Shown here: in pieces, positions 1 to 10,330 of the stretch | Position numbering within the stretch: the stretch's first letter is position 1 | Layout: every line of letters starts with the position of its first letter | Source of the DNA: Capitulum mitella | Taxonomy: Eukaryota > Arthropoda > Thecostraca > Pollicipedomorpha > Pollicipedidae | Assembly: GCA_030062745.1 (NCBI GenBank) | Contig: CP099841.1 | Coordinates: 20,215,398 to 20,279,397, forward strand | Direction of reading: 5' to 3' | DNA length: 64,000 nucleotides | Notes under the pieces: model-generated | The model's database searches: none | What the model was told of the DNA's origin: nothing | Seen by the model: the letters and a program-made list of their open reading frames with translations, nothing else | Position numbers and translations under genes: made by a program

Positions 1-215
1 AGACAGAAAATAGAATGATAAATACATCGCTTTAGACATTATTCTTTACTTTTTGCATATCTCTTTTCCATTGCGCCCACTCTTTTCGTTATTACTACTC
101 ATTTCCCTTTAAAACCGGCAGAAAATATTGGGGGGCCCAAACCTACATTGAAGGGGCCCAAATCAACATTAGGTGGACCAGGGCCTTATCGACAGCATAT
201 AAATCGACACCCTTG
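1..215 (+). mobile_element. hAT MITE family A, copy truncated by window start
   Basis: This stretch matches the complete copy at 26,321-26,734: the same order of a pyrimidine-rich segment, the AAATATTGG...GGGGCCCAAA motif pair and the terminal AATCGACACCC end. The left part lies outside the window. No coding capacity is visible. Confidence 0.75.
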
Positions 216-288
216 GTAAAAACCCAACAATGTCGTGGAACTATTGCTAAATACATTGTGTATTGTCTATTGTGTATTGAGCGATGTA

Positions 289-1282
289 CAGGGTGCCCCC
301 CCCAAAAATATGGCACTTACCTTTGACAATAACGTCTTTGTCTATTGCGTTAAGAAAGTCATATTTTCGCACAGCATTTGCAGTGCTCTGCATGTTTAGC
401 CCACGAACCTTAATAACGATAAGACGTTTCGCATTGATTTTATGGCTGTTTTATTACATGCTCTAAATGTTGGTCTCGGCGGCTCAGACACATCCGAATG
501 CATTTGACGGAACCGTTCACGTTTACGAACTGAGCGATGGGGATCGCTCATATCGCAGGCTTCGCTGTGAAGTGCGATCCCCAGTATACGTTGTTCTTTG
601 AATTGACAAGGCTAGTGACCAAAACTTGTTCCTCATCTGTGAACCAGAGATCGTCAAGGAAGTTCGGTTCCTGCTCGAGTCTGTCAGTCGGTCACTGACA
701 CATCGCCATCCGTTTCTCCATCTCTTGGAGTTCGAGTTTATGGAACACATTTAAATGGTATGGGTGTAGTTTTAAGTCCTTCATCAGAATGTTTAACAAT
801 CCGTTCTCGGACAACTCGAGCTCTTTGCAGCGAGGGCAAAGGGACGCGACGGCGACGGCAATGGTTGGAGTTCTTTGAGATTTTGGTCTTCCGAGTGATT
901 AGCCTCGGCCGGAGCTGAAGCGTTCAGATAGTGCATCGTTCTATGAACTTTGAATCTGTGCATCCAACGGCAAATTGATTGTCTACTGGGGGCACCGCGT
1001 CTTTTAAAATAGAAGCGGTATGCAAACTCCAAACGGGTCTGTTGAAAAAATTTGGCTGTTAAGTATTTTTAACACAAAATGCCTTAACCTCGGCTGTGAG
1101 CCCCATTTTGATCAAGTCATAACTCCGACACTAATGAACATTTCGAGTACAGGAAAATATCGCGGTACGTGCCACGTATGTGCATAATTTGCATAATTAT
1201 GTGAAGAAATCACATGTTTATTTCTAAAACTTTGTCCGTTATTAAGAAAAGTGTCACTTTTTCCGGGGGGGGGGACACTCTG
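289..1282 (-). mobile_element. mariner/Tc-like DNA transposon, decayed
   Basis: The element is bounded by inverted termini CAGGGTGCCCCCCC at 289 and, on the other strand, CAGAGTGTCCCCCCC ending at 1,282. TA dinucleotides flank both ends (287-288 and 1,283-1,284), the target duplication expected of Tc1/mariner elements. The roughly 1-kb length fits a deleted copy. Inside, on the minus strand, are transposase fragments in several frames. It belongs to the same broad group as the pseudogene at 39,100-42,410. Confidence 0.75.
523..1034 (-). pseudogene. remnant of mariner/Tc-like transposase (HTH plus DDE start)
   Basis: On the minus strand, 1,032 to 793 encodes a helix-turn-helix-like start containing RRGAPSRQSICRWMHRFK, typical of the HTH that opens arthropod DUF4817-type Tc/mariner transposases. 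Further on, about 670 to 550 in another frame, NFLDDLWFTDEEQVL followed by NSKNNVYWGS matches the first catalytic block (usual form FxDEAHF, then a V-W-G strand). The Ala-His of that block is replaced, the frame changes between blocks and a stop follows. The rest of the catalytic core is missing, so the copy cannot be active. Confidence 0.75.
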
Positions 1283-1284
1283 TA

Positions 1285-1967
1285 TTAAGGTCTTGCCAGG
1301 CGCCAGGTGGCTTGAACATTTTAAAGCCTCTAGTGAGAATATGGAAATGCTTGCCGTACTAGCCAGTTAAGCAACCACTTCAAGACCTTAAAGAGAGCCT
1401 GGCTGTGCGGTCCCATGGTCTCACGACATGCTCACTATCAGACCACCCATCGCATTAAATCGTCAGCCAAACAGAAGGAGTCTGATCCAGTTTTATCTGG
1501 CCTGATGGGTGCAATATCCCGTACGATAAGGACCTATCGAGTGACATCTTCGGTCCGCTCAGCGTCTGGCTTATCGCTGAGACGCTGTCGGCGAGCAAAC
1601 AGGACGCCCGGCGCGGTCGCCGGCTCAGGGACAGTCTGCGCCGCGGCGGTCAGCAGTGTGGCGGGGAGCCGGAGCGTCACGTCGTCTGAGGTCTTAATGG
1701 AGGCACCGCGCCGCGACGAGCCTCGGCTTCATGACCTCTGCGAAGAGACCAGGCGGTGACTGATTTGACTTGAGTGCTGTGTGGAAAAAAGGGGCTGTCG
1801 TCGGCAGAACCGAGCTTGCATACAGCGTCAGCGCAAAGAACTCGCCAACGGCAGGAGACGAGAGCTGCTCCCAGCAGCGAGAGACGTGAGCTCGACAGCC
1901 GCTGGAAACGAGAAGTCGTCAGTACAGCGTGCGGCGAGCAGCCGCTGGCCGGCGGAGTCTGAGCGCG
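1285..1967. other. no recognised gene; CpG-rich approach to sulfotransferase
   Basis: No gene is recognised. From about 1,540 the sequence becomes GC- and CpG-rich and leads into the minisatellite, so part of it may be promoter or 5' leader for the sulfotransferase. Open frames here are composition-driven and match no family. Confidence 0.4.
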
Positions 1968-2500
1968 GCGGCCACAGGCGGCACCCAGCCGACCAAGGCG
2001 GCCACAGTCGGCACCCAGCCGACTGAGGCGGCCACGGGCGGGACCCAGCCGACTGAGGCGGAACCCAGCCGATTGAGGCGGCCACAGGTGGGACCCAGCC
2101 GACTGAGGCGGCCACAGGCGGGACCCAGCCGACCAAGGCGGCCACAGGCGGGACCCAGCCGACCAAGGCGGCCACAGTGGAACCCAGCCGATTGAGGCGG
2201 CCACAGGTGGGACCCAGCCGACTGAGGCGGCCACAGGCGGGACCCAGCCGACCAAGGCGGCCACAGGCGGCACCCAGCCGACCAAGGCGGCCACAGTCGG
2301 GACCCAGCCGACTGAGGCGGCCACAGGTGGGACCCAGGCGACTGAGGCGGCCACAGGTGGGACCCAGCCGGCTGAGGCGGCCACAGGTGGGACCCAGGCG
2401 ACTGAGGCGGCCACAGGTGGGACCCAGCCGACTGAGGCGGCCACGGGCGGGACCCAGCCGACTGAGGCGGAACCCAGTCGATTGAGGCGGCCACACGCGG
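1968..2500 (+). repeat. 30-bp GC-rich minisatellite, about 18 units
   Basis: Near-identical units of the form GCGGCCACAGGTGGGACCCA + GCCGACTGAG are repeated head to tail. Units differ at a few sites (GACTGAG, GACCAAG or GATTGAG; ACAGGT, ACAGGC or ACAGTC). Some units are 29 bp and some are cut to 20 bp. Thirty bases is ten codons, so long open frames exist on both strands, but the 29-bp units break them and no other coding sign is present. The array stops about 17 bp before the sulfotransferase ATG. Confidence 0.95.
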
Positions 2501-2516
2501 GTCCTCGAAGAGCGCG

Positions 2517-3596
2517 ATGGAGCCGCGCCGGTCGCCGCTGGCGCGCGGCGAGAGCCTGCTGACCTTCTACCCACATCCGTTCGAGCAGGTGGACGCCGAG
2601 AGCGCGGCGCGTATCTGGCACGCGGTGCCCGGCCTGCGGGACGGCGCGCTCCTGGTCGGGCCCAACCTGTACGTGTATCCCAGGATGGAGCCGCAGCGCT
2701 TGGCCGCGCCCCTGGAACACCCGCTTAACCCGGCCGACACGTGGGTGGTGGCGCCGCCCAGGTGCGGTGCCACCTGGGTGCAGGAGATGGTGTGGCTCAT
2801 CGCGAACGGGTGCGACTTCGAGGGCGCCAGGAGCGAGCTGTGGCCGGTCCGCTGGGAGGACCTGGAGCGGACGTACGACTGCCTGCAGTCGCCGGCCATC
2901 GTCAGGGAGCTCTGGTGGAGCACGGTGAAGGCGAGCATCTTCAACCTGCCGCGCATGCTCTGGGTGGCGGCGAAGGTGGCCTGGTACAGAACCCATCAGC
3001 CGCCGCGGTTCATCAAGACCCACATGCCCTTTGCCATGCTGCCGCCGAAGCTGCTGGACGAATGCAAGGTGGTTTACGTGGCTCGAAACCCCAAGGACGC
3101 ACTGGTGTCCTACTACCACCATCACAAGCTGTTCCTGACGTACGGCTGCGATGGGACGTTCGAGGATTTCTTCAACCTCTTCGTAGAAAATAAACTCATG
3201 CAGATGCCGTTCTTTCCGCACGTCCTGGAAGCGTGGGAAAAGCGCCTTCATCCACGCCTTCTGTTCATCTTCTATGAGGAGATGAAGAGCAATTTGCGGG
3301 TGGTGATAAGACGAGTTGCGGACTTTTTGCGAAAAGAACTGAGTGATGAAGACGTGGAGTCATTATACGAGCACCTCAAGTTCGAAACGATGAGCAAAAA
3401 CCCGTTCGTGCAGCTTCAGTGGCTGCGTGACCTTGGCCTCATGTCAGAAACGGAGGCCTTTTTCCGGAAAGGCGAGACGGGGGACTGGAAAAACTACTTC
3501 ACGCCCGCAATGAACGTCAGGATGGACGCATGGATCAGGGAGAATCTTCGAGGGTCGGATTTGCACTTCGTGACAGAGCTCGAGCGGCAAGATTAA
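2517..3596 (+). CDS. cytosolic sulfotransferase (SULT family), single exon
   Basis: The 359-residue protein has the full SULT fold signature. It should transfer sulfate from PAPS to a small hydroxyl or amine acceptor in the cytosol; the acceptor cannot be read from sequence. The 5'-phosphosulfate loop is APPRCGATW at 79-87 (vertebrate form YPKSGTTW). The catalytic histidine lies in KTHMP at 167-171. The 3'-phosphate site is RNPKDALVSYYHH at 190-202, and the C-terminal RKGETGDWKNYF motif is at 317-328. Lys to Arg in the first loop is, from family knowledge, common in arthropod members; Cys and Ala at the next variable sites are less usual. Length is normal to slightly long. The ATG is the first in frame after the minisatellite. 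There is no intron, unusual for the family, but no poly(A) scar marks it as a retrocopy. Confidence 0.95.
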   Translation: MEPRRSPLARGESLLTFYPHPFEQVDAESAARIWHAVPGLRDGALLVGPNLYVYPRMEPQRLAAPLEHPLNPADTWVVAPPRCGATWVQEMVWLIANGCDFEGARSELWPVRWEDLERTYDCLQSPAIVRELWWSTVKASIFNLPRMLWVAAKVAWYRTHQPPRFIKTHMPFAMLPPKLLDECKVVYVARNPKDALVSYYHHHKLFLTYGCDGTFEDFFNLFVENKLMQMPFFPHVLEAWEKRLHPRLLFIFYEEMKSNLRVVIRRVADFLRKELSDEDVESLYEHLKFETMSKNPFVQLQWLRDLGLMSETEAFFRKGETGDWKNYFTPAMNVRMDAWIRENLRGSDLHFVTELERQD

Positions 3597-4559
3597 ATAG
3601 CCGCAGATTGGAGATGAGGAACGTTTTGTTTCTTGCACTATCTCCACTTTGTTTCAGTGGATGTGGCCTTATAATATGACGTTGCGACCGAGAAATGAGA
3701 AAGATCATGCTGTGAGAGAGGTGTGGAAAACCTCGTCTTTTCATTGATAATTAATGTCAGTCGTCTCGTCACTGCAAAATACATTTTTCATACTTTCTGG
3801 CCTTTTACACTCGCTTTACCGCAAGCACCCAACCACGGCGTGGCGCCTGCAGCTGTCATAAAGGTTGCATGCGCCATGCAAGACATACGGCTTTCCGAGA
3901 TACCAAAGTGGTCCCGGTCAGGTGTGTGGGAGCATGAACGCATTTGAATCACTAGTACTGCAGCAAGTTCCCGCCAGTCCAGGCAATGGTCGGCGAGTAC
4001 GTATCTGCACAAGCCCGACCGAGACGGACCAGGGGCTACGGCTGCGATGCCTTGGTTACCAACATTACATGATGGCCCGCTTCTTAAAAAAAGAACACGA
4101 GGAGGGCATCTAGGTCCTAATTCTATGAGCCTGAAGAGTTTCATGATGTCATCTAATAAATCAGGGCTACCTCTAAAAGACCGCTAAATATTTTAGAGGT
4201 TTGAAGTTCTTCTCTAGAACCTCTTGGGTGCGCTGGGGGTATTTGTTGACATGGGGCCTGGATAGTAAAGAACGTAGCCTTAAGCAAACAGCAAAAGTTT
4301 GCTGCGCCGTAATGCAAAGGAAAATCAGGCTTCAGCAATGCATATGCATTATTAGGCAGATGGCAAACTCTAAAGAACGCTGAGAATGTTTCAAAGTCTT
4401 TCAGAGTCAAAAGACAAGGAAGATGTGGGTGCTTTCAAACATACTTGAGTTGACTTGATTATTTATTTGACATAAAACGGAGTCCGAGCCATTAGGATAC
4501 ATATTTTCATGGTGTGTACCAGACTCGTCTTTGGACAAAGTCCGGAGCCTTTTTACGAG
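3597..4559. other. 3' flank of sulfotransferase; AATAAA at 4,155-4,160
   Basis: No gene is recognised. An AATAAA lies at 4,155-4,160 on the plus strand, about 560 bp past the sulfotransferase stop, and could be its polyadenylation signal; no closer AATAAA was found. Confidence 0.3.
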
Positions 4560-4872
4560 CGCTGCGTTCGCCGAACTGCCGACGACCCGTTAGCATCCGC
4601 GACCATAAAAGGAAGCTTAACGATCCGTCTTTGGCCGCCTGTTTTCGCGGTCCGAGTCGCCGGCGCGACCGAACGTCCTCCGGCCGCCGGCCGACGCCCG
4701 GAGCGCAGCCGTCAGTCAGCCGCCGTCGATCGGCTGCGTCGACATCGACGTGGGGACAGTGGCCGCGGCGGCGCCGGAGTCGGCGGCCGGCGAGCGCGGC
4801 CGCGACGGCGCCGGTCTACGCGCGGCGTGAGCCGCCGCGTGACTGCTGACGACGGCCGAACGGACCGCTCCG
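4560..4872 (+). promoter_or_regulatory. CpG-rich promoter/5' leader candidate
   Basis: Sharp rise in GC and CpG over about 300 bp inside AT-richer DNA. A TATA-like CATAAAAGG sits at 4,604-4,612, and an arthropod initiator-like TCAGTC at about 4,709. The block runs directly into an ATG followed by a good splice donor (see 4,873-4,908). The TATA-to-initiator distance is not canonical, so the transcription start is not fixed. Confidence 0.35.
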
Positions 4873-4908
4873 ATGAGGACGGACACGACGGAGACACCCA
4901 GGCCCAAG
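4873..4908 (+). CDS. candidate first coding exon (MRTDTTETPRPK) of the LRR gene
   Basis: ATG at 4,873 opens 12 codons, MRTDTTETPRPK, ending at an AAG|GTGCGT donor at 4,909 in phase 0. The LRR exon at 14,517 begins at an acceptor in phase 0 and has no start codon of its own, so the two could join. This would give a basic N-terminus ahead of the hydrophobic signal segment. The join is inferred: it spans 9.6 kb and crosses the antisense tetraspanin gene. The exon could serve another gene or be noncoding. Confidence 0.3.
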
Positions 4909-7822
4909 GTGCGTGTGACTGAACGTATGCGGTAAGACAGTCGTCGGGATGCGTGAGGTACTTCAACATTTTAGGGGTCGATTCTGAGACGTGTGGTCAC
5001 AGAAAGGCCATTGCTCGGGAAGGGGAGTAAAATTTGTTCTGCAGGGGCAGATATCGTCTGTGACGGGCTCACGCTATCATTGTCATCTGCGACTGAGAAA
5101 CGCCCATCTATTAGTGGCGGTCTTTGATGGCATGGGGGCCTAGGGCGACGGATGACAGATGCACGCGATATCTTCAAAAGGTGGAAAGTTCGCACATTCG
5201 GGATCTGAGATCTGCCTCACTTTGCTTGCCAGTCCCAGTTTTTTATTGTGATTGATCGGTATGACAGTCAGAATTTTCCGTTCTGAAGCTTTGTCATTTT
5301 GCATACGTCGATTTGAGTTTGGCTCCGTGGTTGTTTTCATTGTGCATCGTTAGCTAGTAATCATAATAACGTTTTATCCCTGTTGTGGAAACGTCTGAAA
5401 CACCACCGTTCTGTTCCAAGTTACCCTTCATTTAGGACTGGAAAACAGCAGTTTTCGGTCGCGTCGAGGAAATCCATTTATTGTGTCAAGAAAACCAAGT
5501 TAACCGAAGTTTGCCACCAGTTACGAATGTACGGTAGCCAACTGCGACGCATTCGCCACTGCAGGCACACCCCTGTAACGTCCGTATACCCATCTGCAGT
5601 AGCTTGCTGTGTCTGGCTTCTCATAACGTTTGATTGCGATGGATTAGGAACAGTATGGTTATTAACAGGCGGTCCCGACGAGACTTTTGAGGCTGTTGAT
5701 TGATTGGGGAAGTGCGCGCTCCGACGGCCTAGTGTATAAAGATTCGCTGATACACGAGTTGGCAGCGCCGTTGCGTGCTACTAATTATAGCGCGGACTGT
5801 AAATGGTCTTATAATCCTCATATCGCTCCTGCCTTTGTTGCCGGAACAATGGCTCGATACCAAATTACAGACATCAATACTGATTTCCTTCCCAATTTGT
5901 TATGCAATGTAGGCCAAAACAGAATAGCTCTTCGTTAGACCAGCATCACGCAACCTCCTGTGATAGCAATCACGTGATTCCACATGACAGAACGACATCC
6001 GCGAAACTTGCATTTGACATCTTCTCTGAACTGTGTGGAAACGAACGCAACCATTCCTATCTATTTCAGCATTTAAGACGAATTTCCACCAATCATCCAG
6101 CTGCCGCGCAACGTGATTTCTGTCATTATTTACATAAGCGGAACCCATCACAAGGTGTACACAGAGCGAATACTATGCAAACATTGCAGAGATCAGGTCA
6201 ATCAGCTGTCGTTCTCGGTTCATAGATTTGCTTTGTCCCAGACCTCTACACGAGCTCACCGATCCGGGAGTCACATATGGTACGAGCTCACTCGAACGGT
6301 GGCATCAGTGAGACATATATTGGGCGGACTTCAAGCTGGTCGCCATGTGGCTCGACCAACCTGTCCCGATCACCTTTAAGATGCGTAAAACCATGTGGGA
6401 ACTGACACAACAGTAAGCACTTCCGTACTTACAAAAAGCACATACGAGAAAAGGAAATGCATTTGTAAGAGGAAAATGTCATCAAATCCGTTCAACACTG
6501 TGTACCTGCAGTGTTTCTGCAAACATTCTTGCAGTTCCGAATCAGCTGGTCAGAACCATTTCTAAATTCTGGAGCAGGCTTGGTAAAACAAACAGATTGT
6601 ACAAAGCCAGCATGCTTCCTTCTTCCAAATGCTTCGATAAAAAGTTTCACCATCAACGTTTCACTTCCCAGACCATTTAACAGGGTGACGTCTCAGTTCG
6701 CGTGCAAAACTGGGACATTACTGAGGAGCCGCAATTTCGCATCAAAATGTTTCATGACATTTTGCGTACTTAGTGCTTACAAATTGGGGCTTAAATTTAA
6801 CATGTATCAATTGTGTCAGTTGTAGGCGCATACCAGACGACCAGACGTGGTCACTAGCATGTTGCATGTTGTAAGTTTCACGTCATGTGCAGGTTTTCCC
6901 ACGTATTGCACAAGGTAACGAAAAGAAATATGCGACGTCTGACATTCAGAGGATGCACCCTTTACCATAGACTCCGAAAAAAACGTGAAGGAAGCAGGTG
7001 TCTTGCATTAAGTCCCACAAATGTTAATTTCATTTCTTTTCGGAATATCTTCCTCGGAATAGTAACGGAGCAGCAGTTCATGTTTCACGACCGTGCTCCG
7101 ACAGACATCGGGACAACAAAACCATCTCGAAATCAAATGACGTTACCGGGCTCTGTCTCTCACATACAAAAATTCCCTCGCACTTGTTCGTTCTCCGGCC
7201 GCCCTGTCTGTGACGCCGCGGTGTGAGGCGGGCGGGCACCACCCGTTATGAGTTCGCTGTTTGTCCGTGTCCCGGCCGAGCCACCGCCTGATTTATGGAT
7301 TTTATCGTGCGCCCTTGGTGGCGTCAGCAGTCAATAGGTCCAACTATCGGTGTGCTTGTGACGTCACAGAACGCGACGACCCGGCGCGGCCGGCGGAGTC
7401 GAATCAGTAGTGGCGCATGGCGTGCCGGGCGGCTCAGGCGTAATTTGTTTTAGCGTTTCGTCATTTCTTACCCTGCCGTTCTCATTACCACAAACGCACC
7501 TCCAAACGCACGGCACTTGGGAAATACGGCGATGTCATCCACCATAAAACACTTTTGCACGTTTAAAGTTTGCGATGCAGCACACCCATCACTACATCAC
7601 AAACACCAGCGCACCACAGCCATCCCAACACTCTGTATGTACCCAGATGTGTAGCAGATATGCAGCAAGGCTTATAAAAACAAGCTTTTATGTAGTGAGT
7701 TGTACTTCTGTAACCACGTCTTGATTATTCTGCGGGCGTGTTTGTACATGCTCAGATCAATTCCTCCGTTATGATCGTCGTTTCCTAAGCGCCGAGCTCA
7801 GCGTAGAAACTGATGGATCTCT
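4909..7822. other. no recognised gene; CpG-rich patch at about 7,190-7,450
   Basis: Mostly AT-balanced DNA with short composition-driven frames and no family match. A CpG-rich patch at about 7,190-7,450 resembles promoter or leader sequence, but no start or donor can be tied to it. If the 4,873 exon is right, this is intron 1 of the LRR gene and also the 3' flank of the tetraspanin. Confidence 0.3.
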
Positions 7823-9211
7823 CTACATCTCCGACAAAGTTGTGGACGTTTCGCCGCTTGTTTCCAGCGTTGCAGATGTGCCCTCCGCGTCTTCCTCTTC
7901 CTCTTCCTCCTCCTCTTCTTCCTCGTCGTCCTCGGTTGTTGCCGTCCCGTCGGTGTTGGTCGCCCCGCTCACCATACGGTCGTCTTCCGTCGTCTCCCCG
8001 TCGCTGGCGGACGCTGCCGTCTCCCGCGTGTCGGGCCCGCTGTCCCCGCTCTCTCCGTACCCGTCACCGCCCTGGTCAGTCAACAGCGGCTCGGTCAGGT
8101 CGGGCTCCTCGGGCGGCCGCCGGCTCGGCCAGAGCGGCAGCAGCCAGCCGGGCGCCGGCGACAGGTGACGGCCGGCCTCCAGCGCGTTCGACATCGACGA
8201 CTGGCAGTAGCGGCACAGCGCGAGCGTCACCAGCTTCAGCGCAGCCACGGCCAGCGCCGCGCGGCCCGCCACAAACAGGTACCACGTGAAGAAGCCGGGC
8301 ACGCGAGAGCTGCAGCCGGCCGTGAGCACGGTCAGGTTCTGCGGCGGCGTGTAGCCGACCGCCGGCTCCGTCACGTGCATCTGCCGGCACCAGAGCGGCG
8401 ACGCCGGGTCGCAGCAGCTGAACGGCACCTCGGCGAAGCCCACGCGCAGCTTGGCCTCCAGGAGGGCGTCGCTGAGCTCCTGGCGGCGCAGTTCGTCGTC
8501 GATGGCGGCCAGGACCAGCTCGGCGTGCTCGGCGCTACCGTAGCGCTCCATGGCGAACGAGGCGAGGAGCGCGCTGCCCTGACGGCGACCACGCTCGGCC
8601 AGCTGATCCCGCCGCTCCACGCTGCCCAGATAGCGCGCCACGTACAGGCCCAGCGGGTACCAGTCGACCACGAACCAGTCGGAGAAGCCCAGCGAGCCGC
8701 AGCACTCGTACCGACTCTGCGTGCGGTCGACGTACTCCTTGAGAGCCGGCGTGTCGCCGTAGCGCCAAAGCGCGCGCGAGAAGCCGGCGTGGTAGACGCC
8801 CTGGAAGGCGCGTAGTCGCGCTTCCAGCAGGACGGCCGCGGCGACCAGCAGCACGGCAGCGGCCAGTTCCAGCAGTGCGCTCAGCCGGCCCAGCGGCAGC
8901 GCCGCGCGCCGGCGCGACTTGCCGCGCGCCCGTGCCGCCGCCGCCCAGCAAAGGCCAAGAGCGCTGGTCAGCAGCACGATGGCGCCGGCGGCGACCAGCA
9001 GCTGCTGCTCGCGCGGCAGCGCGCCGCCCGGCAGCACGGGCGCGTGCTCGCCAAGCCGCGGCCGCAGGTAGGCGCACAGAGCCAGCAGCAGGAGGCCGGC
9101 CTGCACGCCGACCAGGCCGAGCAGCAGCAGGGCGGCCAGCAGCACCTGCCGACACCACTCCGACACGGTCACCTGCAGCAGGCCGCGACCGAACTCGGCC
9201 CGCTCGGCCAT
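7823..9211 (-). CDS. peripherin/rds-like tetraspanin, single exon
   Basis: A 462-residue four-pass protein. Membrane segments lie at about 23-49, 70-92, 110-131 and 307-333, with a large second extracellular loop between 132 and 306. The loop carries CCG at 170-172 followed by GFSDWF, and PFSCCDP at 263-269, with further cysteines at 275 and 300. GF-DWF and PFSCC-P are hallmarks of the peripherin/ROM branch, which shapes photoreceptor membranes in vertebrates. The CCG-to-PFSCC spacing is about 96 residues, roughly twice that of vertebrate peripherin. No cysteine lies between 132 and 169, where peripherin keeps the unpaired Cys150 used for covalent oligomers. An NLT sequon is at 292. The cytosolic tail (about 334-462) ends in a Glu/Asp run at 427-441. 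The ATG context (GAGCGATGG) is good. The gene is intronless and sits opposite the LRR gene. Confidence 0.92.
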   Translation of the reverse strand: MAERAEFGRGLLQVTVSEWCRQVLLAALLLLGLVGVQAGLLLLALCAYLRPRLGEHAPVLPGGALPREQQLLVAAGAIVLLTSALGLCWAAAARARGKSRRRAALPLGRLSALLELAAAVLLVAAAVLLEARLRAFQGVYHAGFSRALWRYGDTPALKEYVDRTQSRYECCGSLGFSDWFVVDWYPLGLYVARYLGSVERRDQLAERGRRQGSALLASFAMERYGSAEHAELVLAAIDDELRRQELSDALLEAKLRVGFAEVPFSCCDPASPLWCRQMHVTEPAVGYTPPQNLTVLTAGCSSRVPGFFTWYLFVAGRAALAVAALKLVTLALCRYCQSSMSNALEAGRHLSPAPGWLLPLWPSRRPPEEPDLTEPLLTDQGGDGYGESGDSGPDTRETAASASDGETTEDDRMVSGATNTDGTATTEDDEEEEEEEEEEEDAEGTSATLETSGETSTTLSEM

Positions 9212-10074
9212 CGCTCGGCCGCAGAGGAACCCGGCCGAAACCAGACGGGTCAGACTGCCGACAACAGGGCGAGAAGGCTGGCGTTTGTAGTGCTGTTGTC
9301 AGTGGAGCGAAAATTCGGGATCGAGGCCGACGGTGGTATTTTTCATCTGTCGAGCTGGATCAGTAAATTCGACGCTCTGTTTTGCAGATCTGAGCTCGTG
9401 ATCTGAGTCATTAAGCTCTCCCTGCAGATGGCATGAGTCTTACTGGACCGTTTTCTGCTCCTTTAAAACTTGATTGTGGTTTTCAGTTTATGTGCAAACA
9501 AGACTAGGCTTTAGGAGCAAAAACCCTCAAAGTTGTTTTCTAAGTAAAGACAGAATAATACATTATAGCAATATATATATTATACTAATATATTTAGACA
9601 TACGACAAATTCTACAGATGTGACTGACGCGTAGAGCTGTGAAATCATAAATACGCTTAATTAAAGCCAATTAAATCGTGATAAGTGGCCCTGGAACCTT
9701 TCACAGTTAATCAGTTTATCACATTTCAAGAAACATTCATATTACTCCTAAATTCTATCCATGGTGGTACCACAGTGAAAAGATTTTAAATCACCGAAGA
9801 TTTTCATTCTTGACATTGCCTTTGCCTGAGGAAAGCGCCTGGTACTGGAATGATACCGTCAAGAAGCAGCCACATTTTGTCATTTTGTCCCCACACGCTG
9901 CAGTTCCGTCAGTACTCAGTACCGTAATCCTGGGGGGCGAAAATCTCGTCCCATTTCCGTACTCGACATAGGTCTGTTTCGGACAATGCTTTACAGTTTT
10001 ACGACGGATCCTCTGTCGAAAGTAATACCTTCCAATATTGCAATATGTTCAGAGCAGCAGCGTCTCGCGCCACG
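9212..10074. other. 5' flank of tetraspanin; no other gene
   Basis: This holds the upstream region of the minus-strand tetraspanin. No clear TATA box was found. A short AT-rich run is at about 9,560-9,600. No reading frame matches a family. Confidence 0.3.
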
Positions 10075-10330
10075 TAGCTCCGCGAACCGGCCCTCTGTGA
10101 ACTTTTCCGCGAACTGGCACTCTGCGAATTTCCCGCAAACTGGCCCTCTCCGAGCTTTTTCCGCCAACTGACCCTGTACAGACTTTCCCGCAAACTGATC
10201 CTGTACGAACTTTCCCGCAAACCGGCTTTCCGCGAACTTTCCCGCGAACTGGGCCTCTTAAGACTTTCGCGCGAACTGGGCCTCTTCGGACTTTCCCGCG
10301 AACTGGGCCTCTGCGGACTTTCTTGAGAGC
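10075..10330 (+). repeat. about 28-30 bp tandem repeat, roughly nine units
   Basis: Degenerate head-to-tail units of the form ACTTTCCCGCGAACTGGGCC + TCTGCGGA. The later units (from about 10,230) are almost identical and the early ones more diverged. It is not coding. Confidence 0.9.

Noticed and set aside
1828-2574. Repetitive proteins read from the minisatellite on both strands
   Set aside because: They exist only because the unit length is divisible by three. The 29-bp and 20-bp units break the frame, and no start or splice context supports them.
1677-3251. Minus-strand frame of 524 codons across the sulfotransferase and minisatellite
   Set aside because: It is antisense to a well-supported coding exon and otherwise built of the 30-bp repeat (GWVPPVAAS-type translation). 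No family match.
4509-4922. 137-codon Arg-rich frame over the CpG-rich block
   Set aside because: It crosses the better-supported splice donor at 4,909, and its composition follows the CpG content. Treated as leader sequence.
8165-9406. Plus-strand frames opposite the tetraspanin
   Set aside because: Shadow frames of a GC-rich coding exon; Arg/Ala/Gln-rich with no domain.
10075-10330. Tandem repeat considered as a CRISPR-like array
   Set aside because: There are no unique spacers between units, and the genome is eukaryotic.
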